DNA of 64,000 nt. Source: an uncultured Ruegeria sp. (GTDB lineage: Bacteria; Pseudomonadota; Alphaproteobacteria; Rhodobacterales; Rhodobacteraceae). The stretch is from contig NZ_CANMQQ010000014.1 in assembly GCF_947500045.1 (NCBI RefSeq), forward strand, positions 62,001 to 126,000. Direction: 5' to 3'. Shown here piece by piece: positions 8,165 to 17,349 of this stretch. Each line of letters starts with the position of its first letter. Position 1 is the first letter of the stretch. The notes beneath the pieces are model-generated. The model searched no databases and was not told the DNA's origin. It was given only the letters and a program-made list of their open reading frames with translations. The translations under genes and the position numbers were made by a program.

Positions 8165-8716
8165 ATGGCGACAGAACCCATTGCCGAAGAAATAGCTGGC
8201 ACCTGCGTTGACTCTTATGGGTCGGCAATCGGTATGCCTCAGCTCTGCTTCGATTGGTTCCCCAACCAGATTTTCTGGCTGGTCATTACGCTGGTCGTCA
8301 TCTTTCTGGTCTTGTCCCGCGTGGCTCTGCCTCGCATCGCGGCAATCCTGGCGGAACGTCAGGGGACCATTACAAATGACCTGGCTGCGGCCGAAGATCT
8401 GAAGGCCAAAGCGGTCGAGGCTGAAGAGGCCTATAACAAGGCGCTGGCCGATGCCCGTTCTGAGGCACAGCGTATCGCAGCCGAAGCGCGCGCCGAAATC
8501 CAGTCTGGTCTGGATGACGCGATTGCCAAGGCGGACGCGGAAATCGCTGCAAAGGCGGCTGAATCGGAAAAGGCAATTGCCGACATCCGTGCCAGCGCGC
8601 TGGAAAGCATTCAAGTGGTTGCCAAGGATACGGCGGCTGAACTGGTCACTACGCTGGGCGGCGAGGCAGATGCCAAAGCCATCAACAGCGCAGTAGACGC
8701 ACAGACGAAAGGATAA
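8165..8716 (+). CDS. atpG: ATP synthase F0 subunit b'
   Basis: 183 aa. A non-cleaved N-terminal region is followed by one membrane helix (about residues 35-56, [21 protein letters not shown]) and a long Ala/Glu-rich coiled coil that forms half of the peripheral stalk. It precedes a second b-type gene, the b'/b pair known in photosynthetic and other alphaproteobacteria. Symbol usage varies (atpF', atpX, atpG). Lower similarity between b' and b is normal. Confidence 0.9.
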   Translation: MATEPIAEEIAGTCVDSYGSAIGMPQLCFDWFPNQIFWLVITLVVIFLVLSRVALPRIAAILAERQGTITNDLAAAEDLKAKAVEAEEAYNKALADARSEAQRIAAEARAEIQSGLDDAIAKADAEIAAKAAESEKAIADIRASALESIQVVAKDTAAELVTTLGGEADAKAINSAVDAQTKG

Positions 8717-8721
8717 GTGAC

Positions 8722-9282
8722 ATGCGGAACACTCTTGCCCTTATCCTAACCCTCGGCGTTGCCAGCCCCGCGCTGGCCGCAAGCGGCCCGTTCTTCTCGC
8801 TTGGCAACACCGATTTTGTGGTCCTTTTGGGCTTCATCGTCTTCATTGCGGTCCTGTTCTATTTCAAGGTCCCCGGCATGATCGGTGGCGCACTGGACAA
8901 CCGTGCTGACGGTATCCAGTCGGAACTGGATGAAGCCCGTGCCCTGCATGAAGAAGCACGCAGCCTGCTGGCCTCGTACGAGCGCAAGCAGCGCGAAGTT
9001 CAAGGTCAGGCCGATGCCATCGTTGCGGCGGCCAAGGAAGACGCGGCTTTGGCGGCTGAACAAGCCAAGGTCGATCTGGAAAGCTCCATCGCACGCCGTC
9101 TTGCCGCTGCGCAGGATCAGATTGCATCGGCTGAAGCTTCGGCCGTGAAAGAAGTGCGTGATCAGGCCATCACCGTTGCTGTTTCGGCAGCAAACGCTGT
9201 ACTGGCAAAGCAGATGACCGCCACTCAGGCGAACAAGCTGATCGACGCGTCGATCGCAGATGTGGATGCCAAGCTGCACTGA
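8722..9282 (+). CDS. atpF: ATP synthase F0 subunit b
   Basis: 186 aa, 5 nt after b'. A signal-like N-terminus (MRNTLALILTLGVASPALAAS) precedes the membrane helix FVVLLGFIVFIAVLFYFKVP and a coiled coil of about 120 residues that reaches the F1 head. The cleavable-looking leader followed by the true anchor is a known trait of Rhodobacterales subunit b. It ends the operon; a strong terminator follows. The F1 genes are not in this window. Confidence 0.93.
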   Translation: MRNTLALILTLGVASPALAASGPFFSLGNTDFVVLLGFIVFIAVLFYFKVPGMIGGALDNRADGIQSELDEARALHEEARSLLASYERKQREVQGQADAIVAAAKEDAALAAEQAKVDLESSIARRLAAAQDQIASAEASAVKEVRDQAITVAVSAANAVLAKQMTATQANKLIDASIADVDAKLH

Positions 9283-9307
9283 TCGCACGGATCATATGAT
9301 TTAGAAG

Positions 9308-9340
9308 AACCCGAGGGCCCCAGGCGCTCGGGTTTTTTTG
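9308..9340 (+). terminator. Rho-independent terminator of the F0 operon
   Basis: AACCCGAG (9308-9315) and CTCGGGTT (9327-9334) form an 8-bp stem that runs into a seven-T tract (9333-9339). It lies 26 nt after the atpF stop, is canonical, and also faces the end of the convergent 9350-9838 gene. Confidence 0.93.
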
Positions 9341-9349
9341 TTTGGGGCT

Positions 9350-9838
9350 CTAGGCGTCTTTCTTTGATCTGCGCCAGGTGAAGTACCAGACGAGAAGGGC
9401 AGTTATCGTGATTACAATCTCAACCTTGAAGGTCCAATGGTTGAGGAACGATAAGATCCAGTGCGCATGGGTCGCCTGGACGGAGACCAGCGGATGTGTT
9501 GCGTCCGACAAGGGCCAAAGCCATGCGACCTCGCCTGCGATTGAATCCAGCAACATGTGAACCAACCCGCCTGCTCCGAAGAAGGTCAGAAACGTGCCGG
9601 TTTGCGGAAGCCAACGCCGGATCAAAAGACCAGTAAGCAGAAACCCTGCCCAAATGACGGGCCGATGCGTCAGGTAGGAATGATGATGGTGCCCCCGATC
9701 ATCGACAAGATAGAACCAGAGGATATCGATATCGGGGGCAACAGCTCCGATCATTGCGGCGGCGAACGCAAGCTTGCCGAGGTTGGGCGCTGTTGCCCGG
9801 AAGATCAAATAGGCGCCGGGTAGATGCCCGATAAACAT
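9350..9838 (-). CDS. YdjM-like membrane-bound metal-dependent hydrolase
   Basis: 162 aa. The family motifs are visible: H5 in the N-terminal MFIGHLPGAYL, APDIDILW, the histidine cluster HHHHSYLTHRP and GLVHMLLDS. Several hydrophobic segments place it in the inner membrane. Its ATG overlaps the stop of the upstream GntR gene (TGATG at 9836-9840), so the two are translationally coupled. The substrate of this family is not established. Confidence 0.82.
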   Translation of the reverse strand: MFIGHLPGAYLIFRATAPNLGKLAFAAAMIGAVAPDIDILWFYLVDDRGHHHHSYLTHRPVIWAGFLLTGLLIRRWLPQTGTFLTFFGAGGLVHMLLDSIAGEVAWLWPLSDATHPLVSVQATHAHWILSFLNHWTFKVEIVITITALLVWYFTWRRSKKDA

Positions 9839-10608
9839 CAGGCCTCACCAGTTTCGTGCTTCAACCTCTGCTGCGCGATCTCTTCGTTGCGCAGGGCTTT
9901 TTGCTGATCGGCCATGCAGCTTTTGACAAAGTTCAGGTGATCTTCGACCGCCCGTCGCGCGCCCTTGGGGTCGCGGTCCTGCAGGGCGGCGTTGATGGCG
10001 CGGTGTTGATCCAGAATGGCATCTCGGGTCATGCGCTGCTGAAACATGATCTGGCGGTTGTAGAACACGCCCTGCCGCAGTAGGTCGAACATCGACCGCA
10101 TCATATGCAGCATCACCACGTTATGGCTGGCTTCGATGATTGCCATGTGAAACTGGGCGTCCAGATGCGCCTCATCCTCGGCCGCATTGCGGTCATGGGC
10201 GGTTTCCATCTTGTCCAATATGGCTTGAACAACCTTCAGGTCACTGTCCGATCCCAATCGGGCGGCGCGCTCGGCTGCCAGACCCTCCATATCGCGCCGG
10301 AATGACAGATAGTCGGTCACCGCCTCATCATGATTGCCGAATAACTGGATCAATGCAGGCGAAAAGGCCGAGCCCAAAACCTCGGCCACATAGATGCCTG
10401 ATCCGGCCTTGGCGGTCAGCAACCCCTGCTCCTGCAGACCCGAGATCGCCTCGCGCAGTGATGGTCGCGACACCCCCATGCGCTCGGCCAGCTCCCGCTC
10501 CGAGGGCAGGCGTTCGCCCGGGCGCAGGATGCCACGTAGGATCAGCAGCTCTATCTGGCGCACCACAGCCAGCGACAGTTTTTCGGTCTGTACTTTTTGA
10601 AAAGGCAT
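9838..10608 (-). CDS. GntR-family regulator, FadR/FCD subfamily
   Basis: 256 aa. The N-terminal winged helix has LILRGILRPGERLPSERELAERMGVSRPSLREAISGLQEQGLL, split over residues 18-60, and the C-terminal helical FCD domain holds the metal/effector histidines (DAQFHMAIIEASHN). Such proteins sense small carboxylic acids. It is divergent from an aminotransferase with two matching inverted repeats in between, so it probably controls that gene and itself. Confidence 0.92.
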   Translation of the reverse strand: MPFQKVQTEKLSLAVVRQIELLILRGILRPGERLPSERELAERMGVSRPSLREAISGLQEQGLLTAKAGSGIYVAEVLGSAFSPALIQLFGNHDEAVTDYLSFRRDMEGLAAERAARLGSDSDLKVVQAILDKMETAHDRNAAEDEAHLDAQFHMAIIEASHNVVMLHMMRSMFDLLRQGVFYNRQIMFQQRMTRDAILDQHRAINAALQDRDPKGARRAVEDHLNFVKSCMADQQKALRNEEIAQQRLKHETGEA

Positions 10609-10626
10609 GAGGCTTACATCTGAAAT

Positions 10627-10645
10627 TGGTCAACTTACCTGACCA
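10627..10645. promoter_or_regulatory. FadR-type operator, copy A (near the gntR start)
   Basis: TGGTCA-N7-TGACCA (10627-10632 and 10640-10645), a perfect inverted repeat 19 nt before the gntR ATG. The half-site and 7-nt spacing are repeated at 10690-10708. Location suits autorepression. Confidence 0.65.
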
Positions 10646-10689
10646 CGATTGAGGGTGGTGTTCAAGTCGCTCACGGGGACTGAAATATT

Positions 10690-10729
10690 AGGTCAGAATT
10701 ATTGACATAAGATGCACTTCGCCTAATCT
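10690..10729 (+). promoter_or_regulatory. Operator copy B overlapping the aminotransferase promoter
   Basis: AGGTCA-N7-TGACAT (10690-10708) matches operator A with the same spacing. Its right half overlaps a TTGACA -35 (10702-10707); TAATCT (10724-10729) lies 16 nt downstream as the -10. Binding of the GntR protein here would block the promoter of the 10762 gene. Confidence 0.6.
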
Positions 10730-10761
10730 GCGCCACAAGGGGCAGAGGAGGCCCCGCTGAG

Positions 10762-11955
10762 ATGGATCAACTCTATGCCACCCGCGCCTCCCGGATGAAA
10801 GCATCCGAAATCCGCGAACTGCTGAAACTGTTGGGCGAACCTGGTATCATTTCCTTCGCGGGCGGCATCCCCGATCCGGCCTTGTTCCCGGCAGAGGCTT
10901 TCGCCGAGGCCTTCCAAAACGCGCTCGGGCCGGATCAACAGGCGCAGGCGCTACAATACTCCATCAGCGAAGGTTTCGCTCCGCTGCGCGAATGGCTGGT
11001 CGGCTACATGCGTGGGATTGGCGTGGAGTGCGACATTGACAATATTCTGATCACCTCAGGCTCGCAGCAGGCGCTCGATTATCTGGGCAAGCTGTTCCTG
11101 TCGCCGGGCGATACGGCTCTGGTTGGCTGGCCTACCTATCTGGGTGCGCTCAACGCGTTTGACGCTTATGAACCGCGCTTTGATCAGCTCAGCATCAACG
11201 GTAATCGCAGGGCTGCCGAATACCGGGAGGCTGCCGGCGACAGTCCGATCAAGTTCGCCTATCTCTCTGCCGATTTTTCTAACCCGACGGGCGAGACCGT
11301 AGACCGGCGCGGCAGAGAGACTTTGCTGGATCTGGCCGAAGAACTGGACTGCGCCATAATCGAAGACGGTGCCTATCAGGCGCTGCGCTATGACGGCGAT
11401 CCGATCCCCCCGATTCTGGCGCTGGAACAGGGCCGCAAGGGCTCGATCGAGGCCTGCCGGACGATCTATTGCGGTAGCTTCTCAAAAACCCTGTCACCTG
11501 GGTTGCGCGTCGGTTGGGTGGTGGCCGCCAAGCCAGTAATCTCGCAATTGGTATTGCTGAAACAGGCCGCTGATTTACATTCCTCGACGATCAACCAGAT
11601 GGCAGTGCATCAGGTTGCGCGAGATTGTTTTGATAGCCACGTCCCAATGCTGCGCCGCACCTACGCCGCACGCCGCGACGCCATGCTGGAGGCGTTGGAC
11701 CAACATATGCCCGAAGGCGCCGATTGGACCCGACCAGAGGGCGGTATGTTTGTCTGGGTCACACTACCCAAGGATGTGAATGGGGCTGACCTGCTGGCGA
11801 AAGCGCTTGAGACGGTTAAACTTGCCTTTGTGCCCGGTCAGGCCTTTTTCCCTGACGATTCAGGGGCCAACACCATCCGGCTGAGTTTTTCCAACTCAGA
11901 TGAAGACACGATCCGCGAGGGCATCCGCCGCTTGGGAGAGGTATTGCGCGCCTGA
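10762..11955 (+). CDS. PLP-dependent class I/II aminotransferase (2-aminoadipate/aromatic type)
   Basis: 397 aa fold-type I aminotransferase. The start region MKASEIRELLKLLGEPGIISFAGGIPDP matches the LysN/MocR-type group without an HTH domain. SQQALDYLGKLF binds the PLP phosphate, DFSNPTG is the substrate loop, and the PLP lysine lies in GSFSKTLSPGLRVGW. The C-terminal Arg is in NTIRLSFSN. The gene is divergent from the FadR-type regulator, which probably senses its substrate or product. The precise amino acid is not readable. Confidence 0.9.
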   Translation: MDQLYATRASRMKASEIRELLKLLGEPGIISFAGGIPDPALFPAEAFAEAFQNALGPDQQAQALQYSISEGFAPLREWLVGYMRGIGVECDIDNILITSGSQQALDYLGKLFLSPGDTALVGWPTYLGALNAFDAYEPRFDQLSINGNRRAAEYREAAGDSPIKFAYLSADFSNPTGETVDRRGRETLLDLAEELDCAIIEDGAYQALRYDGDPIPPILALEQGRKGSIEACRTIYCGSFSKTLSPGLRVGWVVAAKPVISQLVLLKQAADLHSSTINQMAVHQVARDCFDSHVPMLRRTYAARRDAMLEALDQHMPEGADWTRPEGGMFVWVTLPKDVNGADLLAKALETVKLAFVPGQAFFPDDSGANTIRLSFSNSDEDTIREGIRRLGEVLRA

Positions 11956-11999
11956 GCCAGGAAAGGTTTCATTAACCATATTGCCGCAAGAACGGTGGT

Positions 12000-12395
12000 A
12001 TGATCCGTGTGCTCGCCTTCTTCCTGCTCGCCGCTTGTTCCGGTGGCACGCCCTATTTTCGCGATCAGCCCGCAACCCGCGTGGCGGTCAACGGCAGCAT
12101 CTTTGACGTCCGCGTCCGCAATGAACTGGCCGAGGCTGTCCGCGTGAACCCGCAATACGCCCCGCGTCTAGGTCCAATCCGCGACCGCGCCGCGCTGGCG
12201 ATGGCGCAGGTCTCGGGCTGCCCGCTGCTGGATGTTCTGGGCGATGCGGCGGTGACTGTGGGGGTGCTGGGCTGCGACCGCGAACTGGGGGAAAAGCTGA
12301 TTCTAGGCGCTCTACTCCGCCGTCCTTATGAATGCGTCGACTATGGCTATTACGAAGACTACGGATACCAGGTCTTTGAATGCACGCCTTACTGA
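12000..12395 (+). CDS. Predicted lipoprotein
   Basis: 131 aa with a compact signal peptide MIRVLAFFLLAAC, lipobox L-A-A-C. The mature part has a short beta-like segment (VAVNGSIFDVRVRN), several cysteines and a Tyr-rich tail YGYYEDYGYQVFECTPY. The ATG at 12000 lies 44 nt after the aminotransferase. Function unknown. Confidence 0.72.
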   Translation: MIRVLAFFLLAACSGGTPYFRDQPATRVAVNGSIFDVRVRNELAEAVRVNPQYAPRLGPIRDRAALAMAQVSGCPLLDVLGDAAVTVGVLGCDRELGEKLILGALLRRPYECVDYGYYEDYGYQVFECTPY

Positions 12396-12430
12396 GATAC
12401 GCGAAACCTTGCGTAGATTCGCCAAGATGT

Positions 12431-12439
12431 TGTGGATAA
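12431..12439 (-). promoter_or_regulatory. Perfect DnaA-box 9-mer upstream of smc
   Basis: TGTGGATAA on the plus strand is TTATCCACA on the minus strand, the exact consensus DnaA box. It lies about 100 nt before smc. A single box can act in transcription control or be chance; no origin-like cluster or AT-rich unwinding element is nearby. Confidence 0.4.
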
Positions 12440-12536
12440 CTTAAGCAAACAACCCATATCCTGCGCATTCACGTTGACACCTTGCCCCTCCGTTGCGCAG
12501 ACTTCTTACCCATAGGAATCACACCAAGAGCAGCCA

Positions 12537-15500
12537 TTGCGCTTTAGCAAACTCAAACTGACCGGCTTCAAAAGCTTTGTGGACCCGACCGATCTGATCA
12601 TCGCGGACGGGCTGACCGGTGTTGTGGGTCCCAATGGCTGCGGCAAGTCCAACCTTCTGGAAGCCCTGCGCTGGGTGATGGGCGAAAACCGCCCCAAATC
12701 CATGCGCGGCGGTGCCATGGAAGATGTGATCTTTGCCGGGGCCGCCACCCGGCCTGCGCGCAACTTTGCCGAAGTTGTCCTGACGCTGGATAATTCTGAA
12801 CGCCTTGCGCCTTCAGGTTTCAACGACAGTGACCAGCTTGAGATTTTCCGCCGTATCACCCGCGATGTGGGCAGCGCCTACAAGACCAACGGCAAGGATG
12901 TGCGCGCCCGCGATGTGCAAATGCTGTTTGCCGATGCGTCGACTGGCGCGCATTCGCCCGCGCTGGTGGGTCAGAACCGCATCGCCGAGCTGATCAATGC
13001 CAAACCCCGCGCCCGCCGCCGTATTCTGGAGGAAGCCGCCGGGATTTCAGGCCTTTATCAGCGGCGGCACGAGGCCGAGCTGAAGCTGAAAGGCACCGAA
13101 TCCAATCTGACCCGCGTCGACGACGTGCTGGAACAGTTGGGTGGGCAACTGGCTCAGCTTGCGCGTCAGGCGCGTCAGGCCGCCCGCTACCGCGAGATCG
13201 GCGAACAGCTGCGGCAGGCCGAAGGGATGCTGCTCTATCGTCGTTGGAAAGAAGCCGACATGGCCCGCCAGGCGGCGGAAGAGAAACTGCGCGACCGGAT
13301 CACCGAAGCCTCGCGCGCCGAGGCCGCCGCCCGCGAATCCGCCGCAAAACGCGCCGAGATCGAAGAAACCCTGCCCCCCCTGCGCGAGGAAGAGGCCATC
13401 GCCGCCGCCGTCCTGCAGCGCCAGCAGGTGCAGCGCGATCAACTCTCGGATCAGGAAACCCGCGCGCGCCAGACAATTGAGACGCTGACCAACCGTATCC
13501 AGCAACTCGGTAACGATATTGAACGCGAATCCGGCCTGAACCGGGACGCGGGTGAGATGATCGAGCGCCTGGAATGGGAAGCGCGCGAGCTTGCCAAAGC
13601 CGCTGAGGGTTATGATCAGAAGGTGGCCGAATCTGCTGAGGTCGCCCGCGAAGCCGCTTCGGTCCTGCAAGAGCGTGAGGATCACCTATCGCAGGAAACC
13701 GAAGATACGGCGCGCCTCGTGGCCCGTCACCAATCGGCGCAGCGTCTGGTCGAGGACAGCCGCAAGACCCTGGCCCGCTCCGAAGGCGAAGAAGAAAAGG
13801 CCCGCGCTGCGGTAAATGAAGCCAAGACAGCCCTGACCCACGCCAGTGAAGCGTTCGAGACTGCGCAAGAGGGTGAGGAAGAAGCCCGCGAAGCAGCCGA
13901 GGCGGCTGAAGAAGCCCTCGCCGCTGCAGATGAATTGCGCAATGAAACGCAGGGGCGCGAGGCCGATGCGCGTGCAAAGCGCTCTGAGGCCGAAGGCGAA
14001 CTGGGCGCGATCCGTGCCGAGACCACTGCACTTGCCAAACTGGTTGAACGCGACACGGCGGAGGGTGGACAAGTCCTCGATCTGCTACGCGTCGCCCCGG
14101 GTTATGAAAAGGCATTGGGTGCGGCGCTGGCCGATGACCTACGTACGCCGCTGGTCGAGGGTGACGGACCGTCAGGTTGGGTGCAGGTAGCGGGCTATGA
14201 CAACGATCAGCCTTTGCCAAACGGCGCTGAACCGTTGGCGTTACACGTGTCCGGACCGGATCGCCTCAGCCGCAGGATCGCGCAGATTGGTTTGGTTGAC
14301 GCGGATCAGGGCGCACGCTTGCAGGCCTCGTTGAAACCCGGTCAGCGACTGGTTTCGCGTTCGGGCGACCTGTGGCGCTGGGACGGGTTTCGCGCCTGGG
14401 CCGAGGATGCGCCAAGCGCCGCAGCCCTGCGGCTGGAACAGCTAAACAAGCTCGAAGCGCTGAAACAGGAACTCACACGCGCCGAGGCACAAGCCGACGG
14501 CGCGCGCGCCGCGCATGAGGCGCTGTCGCAGCAACTGGCGGACGTGACTGAGGCCGACCGCCGCGCCCGCGATGCCCGCCGTGCCGCCGATCAGCGCATG
14601 GCCGAAACTGCACGGATGCTCAGCCGGGCCGAGGCGGATCGCAATCTGGCACAAGGCAAGCTGGAAACGCTGACACTGGCCGTCGACCGCCACAAGGAAG
14701 ACGCCATGTCCGCCCGCGCCCAACTGCGCGAGGCCGAGGGTGCGCTGACCAATCTGGGCGATCTCGACAGTGCCCGTGCGCAGGTCGAAGACATCAAACA
14801 AACGGTCGAGGCCGCGCGGATTACCATGCTGACCCACCGGTCGTCTCATGATGAGTTGCGCCGCGAGGGTGAGGCCCGCACCCGGCGCAGCCAAGAGGTC
14901 ACCAAAGACCTCAGCGGTTGGAAACACCGTCTGGAAACCGCAGAAAAACGTATCGCAGAACTGGCTGAACGCAAAGAAAGCTCGGAAGAGGAACTCTCGG
15001 AAGCCACAGCCGCCCCCGGTGAAATCGCCGAAGCACGTGAAGAACTGAACGAGCTTATCGAAGCCGCCGAAGCGCGCCGCGCCGAGTCGGCCGATAAGCT
15101 GGCCGAGGCAGAAACAGCGCAGCGCGAGATCGTTCTGGCGGAACGCGAAGCCGAACGTCTGGCCTCGGAAGCCCGCGAAAGCCGCGCCGCAGCCGAAGCG
15201 CGCTGTGATGCCGCCAAGGAAAGCGTCGTCGCCGCGGCGGAACGGATCGCTGAGGATCAGCAGCTGACGCCCAACCAATTGCTGAACCAGCTTGATACCA
15301 ACCCGGACCAGATGCCCGCAGCCGATGCGCTGGAGGCCGAGGTCAATCGCCACAAGCGTCAGCGCGATGCGATGGGCGCGGTAAACCTGCGCGCCGAAGA
15401 GGACAGCAAAGAGGTTCAGGAAGAATTTGACACGCTGAACAGCGAAAAAGCTGATCTGGAAGACGCGATCAAGGCGCTACGCAGCGGCATCAGCAGCCTT

Positions 15501-15992
15501 AACCGCGAAGGGCGCGAACGCCTGCTGACCGCGTTTGAACAGGTGAACTCGAACTTTGCCATGCTTTTCAAGCATCTGTTTGGCGGGGGCGAGGCCAATC
15601 TCGTCATGGTCGAAAGCGACGATCCTCTGGACGCCGGACTGGAGATCATGTGCCAGCCTCCGGGTAAGAAACTTTCGACCCTCAGCCTGTTGTCAGGCGG
15701 CGAACAAACCCTGACGGCGACCGCGCTGATCTTTGGCGTCTTCCTCGCCAATCCCGCGCCGATCTGTGTGCTGGACGAGGTCGACGCGCCGCTGGACGAC
15801 GCCAACGTCACCCGTTTCTGCGACCTGCTGGACGAGATGTGCCGCCAGACCGACACACGCTTCCTGATCATCACCCACCACGCGGTGACCATGGCACGGA
15901 TGGACCGTCTGTTCGGCGTGACCATGCAGGAACAAGGCGTCAGCCAACTGGTTTCGGTCGACCTCAAGAAAGCCGAGCAGATGGTCGCCTGA
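12537..15992 (+). CDS. smc: Chromosome segregation ATPase SMC
   Basis: 1151 aa, full length. Walker A GPNGCGKS (residues 31-38) is in the N-terminal head, a long Ala/Glu/Arg coiled coil follows, a hinge lies at about 505-650 (LLRVAPGYEKALGAALADDL marks its start), then the return coil, and the C-terminal head holds the signature LSGGEQTLTA (about 1052) and Walker B ICVLDEVDAPLDD. It starts with TTG at 12537 (RFSKLKLTGFKSF). SMC dimers with ScpAB compact and align chromosome arms; scpA/scpB are not in this window. Frame intact. Confidence 0.97.
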   Translation: MRFSKLKLTGFKSFVDPTDLIIADGLTGVVGPNGCGKSNLLEALRWVMGENRPKSMRGGAMEDVIFAGAATRPARNFAEVVLTLDNSERLAPSGFNDSDQLEIFRRITRDVGSAYKTNGKDVRARDVQMLFADASTGAHSPALVGQNRIAELINAKPRARRRILEEAAGISGLYQRRHEAELKLKGTESNLTRVDDVLEQLGGQLAQLARQARQAARYREIGEQLRQAEGMLLYRRWKEADMARQAAEEKLRDRITEASRAEAAARESAAKRAEIEETLPPLREEEAIAAAVLQRQQVQRDQLSDQETRARQTIETLTNRIQQLGNDIERESGLNRDAGEMIERLEWEARELAKAAEGYDQKVAESAEVAREAASVLQEREDHLSQETEDTARLVARHQSAQRLVEDSRKTLARSEGEEEKARAAVNEAKTALTHASEAFETAQEGEEEAREAAEAAEEALAAADELRNETQGREADARAKRSEAEGELGAIRAETTALAKLVERDTAEGGQVLDLLRVAPGYEKALGAALADDLRTPLVEGDGPSGWVQVAGYDNDQPLPNGAEPLALHVSGPDRLSRRIAQIGLVDADQGARLQASLKPGQRLVSRSGDLWRWDGFRAWAEDAPSAAALRLEQLNKLEALKQELTRAEAQADGARAAHEALSQQLADVTEADRRARDARRAADQRMAETARMLSRAEADRNLAQGKLETLTLAVDRHKEDAMSARAQLREAEGALTNLGDLDSARAQVEDIKQTVEAARITMLTHRSSHDELRREGEARTRRSQEVTKDLSGWKHRLETAEKRIAELAERKESSEEELSEATAAPGEIAEAREELNELIEAAEARRAESADKLAEAETAQREIVLAEREAERLASEARESRAAAEARCDAAKESVVAAAERIAEDQQLTPNQLLNQLDTNPDQMPAADALEAEVNRHKRQRDAMGAVNLRAEEDSKEVQEEFDTLNSEKADLEDAIKALRSGISSLNREGRERLLTAFEQVNSNFAMLFKHLFGGGEANLVMVESDDPLDAGLEIMCQPPGKKLSTLSLLSGGEQTLTATALIFGVFLANPAPICVLDEVDAPLDDANVTRFCDLLDEMCRQTDTRFLIITHHAVTMARMDRLFGVTMQEQGVSQLVSVDLKKAEQMVA

Positions 15993-16046
15993 CCTATCAC
16001 TGCAACGTTATGCCTGTTTCATGGCCGCTCGGGGTAGGGTGACGGC

Positions 16047-16397
16047 ATGACCCGATTTTTGATCCTAATGCTCCTGGCGGCGAATTCTGCAACTGCCGCC
16101 GAATGGCCCACCAAATCCGGAGATGTCCCGTTAAGTTCCCAGGAACTGGACGCGTTGGCGGGCCGAACGCTCACATTCTATGACGACGGTCAATCCAAGT
16201 ATTCGGCAGGTGGGGCTTACTCTTACACATATTCCAGCGGTGACTCTGCGTTCGGCACGTACTCCATCGCCGAGGATGGTAGTGTCTGTATCGCTTTTCG
16301 TAATGGGGCCAGACGGTGCGATCTGTATGTGCGCAGCGGTGAGCGGCTGATCCTGATTGATGAGAAGGGCGATCGATACCCGGTGCGACCGGAATGA
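16047..16397 (+). CDS. Small secreted protein of unknown function
   Basis: 116 aa with a signal peptide MTRFLILMLLAANSATAAE (cleavage after A-T-A-A likely). The mature part is a compact beta-rich domain: LAGRTLTFYDDGQSKY, GTYSIAEDGSVCIAFRNG and RRCDLYVRSGERL, with two cysteines likely disulfide bonded. It resembles small periplasmic proteins with a lipocalin-like strand pattern, but I cannot name the family. Confidence 0.68.
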   Translation: MTRFLILMLLAANSATAAEWPTKSGDVPLSSQELDALAGRTLTFYDDGQSKYSAGGAYSYTYSSGDSAFGTYSIAEDGSVCIAFRNGARRCDLYVRSGERLILIDEKGDRYPVRPE

Positions 16398-16473
16398 AGG
16401 ATCCGATGTCCTGAATAATAACGCTGTTTGAAACGGTGGTAACAACCACATTCCGCTGTTTGAGCCAATCCGC

Positions 16474-17214
16474 TCAGATCGGCTGTGCCAGCCATTCATC
16501 GGGCACCGCAATTTCTGGTCGTGTCGGGTGATGTGCAACGTCGAGCGGATGAGGCAATGCCGAAATAGGCCGCGCTTGGGCAATGCGATCATTGCGGATA
16601 AATGTGGCTTCGACGACGCGCGGAAATTCAACTCCTTCAATCTCCATCGAGCCGGACGCGTTGTTCGTATGCAGGTGCGCGCATGTGAATTTCGCACCGA
16701 TGGCGTCATAAAGCGGTTTTGCTTTTTCGAAGAAATGCGGTTTTGTCAGGATCGACGGAATTCGGTGAAGCTCGATCACGATTATCCTAAACCGGTTGAG
16801 GCACGCAGCAGGCAGGGTTTCAAAAACCGGATACTCAGCCGCTTCGATGTCCATCTGCAGCATCAGATCCCCGGTGTCCGGCGCGTGTTGCGCCATCCAA
16901 TCTCCAAGCGAAATCACATCGCCTTTGGTATGCGCGCCCAAGAACCGCTTTGAAAAAATCGCACCGGGAATAGTCTCGGCGGGTCCATCCACCGAAGCGT
17001 CGGCCATGATAGACGGGATACCCCATTTGGCCAGATCAAGTTCAAAGCTTGATTGCAGTGACACACCCGGCGAAAAGCAAGCCTTGATACCGATAAGATC
17101 ATTGGGAACCAGATAGCCACCATCCCCAAAAGCTCCGACCCGGATGAGCGGATGTCCTACGTCAAAAGGGCGCAAAACATCGGCAAGCAGTTTACGGCGG
17201 TCATCAATTGTCAT
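16474..17214 (-). CDS. FkbM-like SAM methyltransferase family protein
   Basis: 246 aa from the ATG at 17214; a TTG at 17277 would add 21 residues. GAFGDGGYLVPND and LMLQMDIEAAEYPVFETLP resemble the FkbM domain, where the latter is the SAM/substrate acid motif. VIELHRIPSIL follows. Such enzymes O-methylate sugars or small molecules; substrate unknown. It is isolated between a secreted protein and an MltB-type gene. Call is by motif resemblance. Confidence 0.6.
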   Translation of the reverse strand: MTIDDRRKLLADVLRPFDVGHPLIRVGAFGDGGYLVPNDLIGIKACFSPGVSLQSSFELDLAKWGIPSIMADASVDGPAETIPGAIFSKRFLGAHTKGDVISLGDWMAQHAPDTGDLMLQMDIEAAEYPVFETLPAACLNRFRIIVIELHRIPSILTKPHFFEKAKPLYDAIGAKFTCAHLHTNNASGSMEIEGVEFPRVVEATFIRNDRIAQARPISALPHPLDVAHHPTRPEIAVPDEWLAQPI

Positions 17215-17349
17215 GCATTGATCTCGGGGCTTGGTACGTGCTTTGGCCAGCCTAGTTAAATGTCGAATTGGCCGCAAACGAATGATGGGATGATGTGCAG
17301 AACCTCACCGCTTGAGGCCTTGCAAACACAACGGGTTCGAAGCGTCTCT

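Noticed and set aside
13300..15353. Several long minus-strand frames inside smc
   Set aside because: They come from the GC-rich third-position pattern of the coiled coil; composition is unnatural and smc itself is intact.
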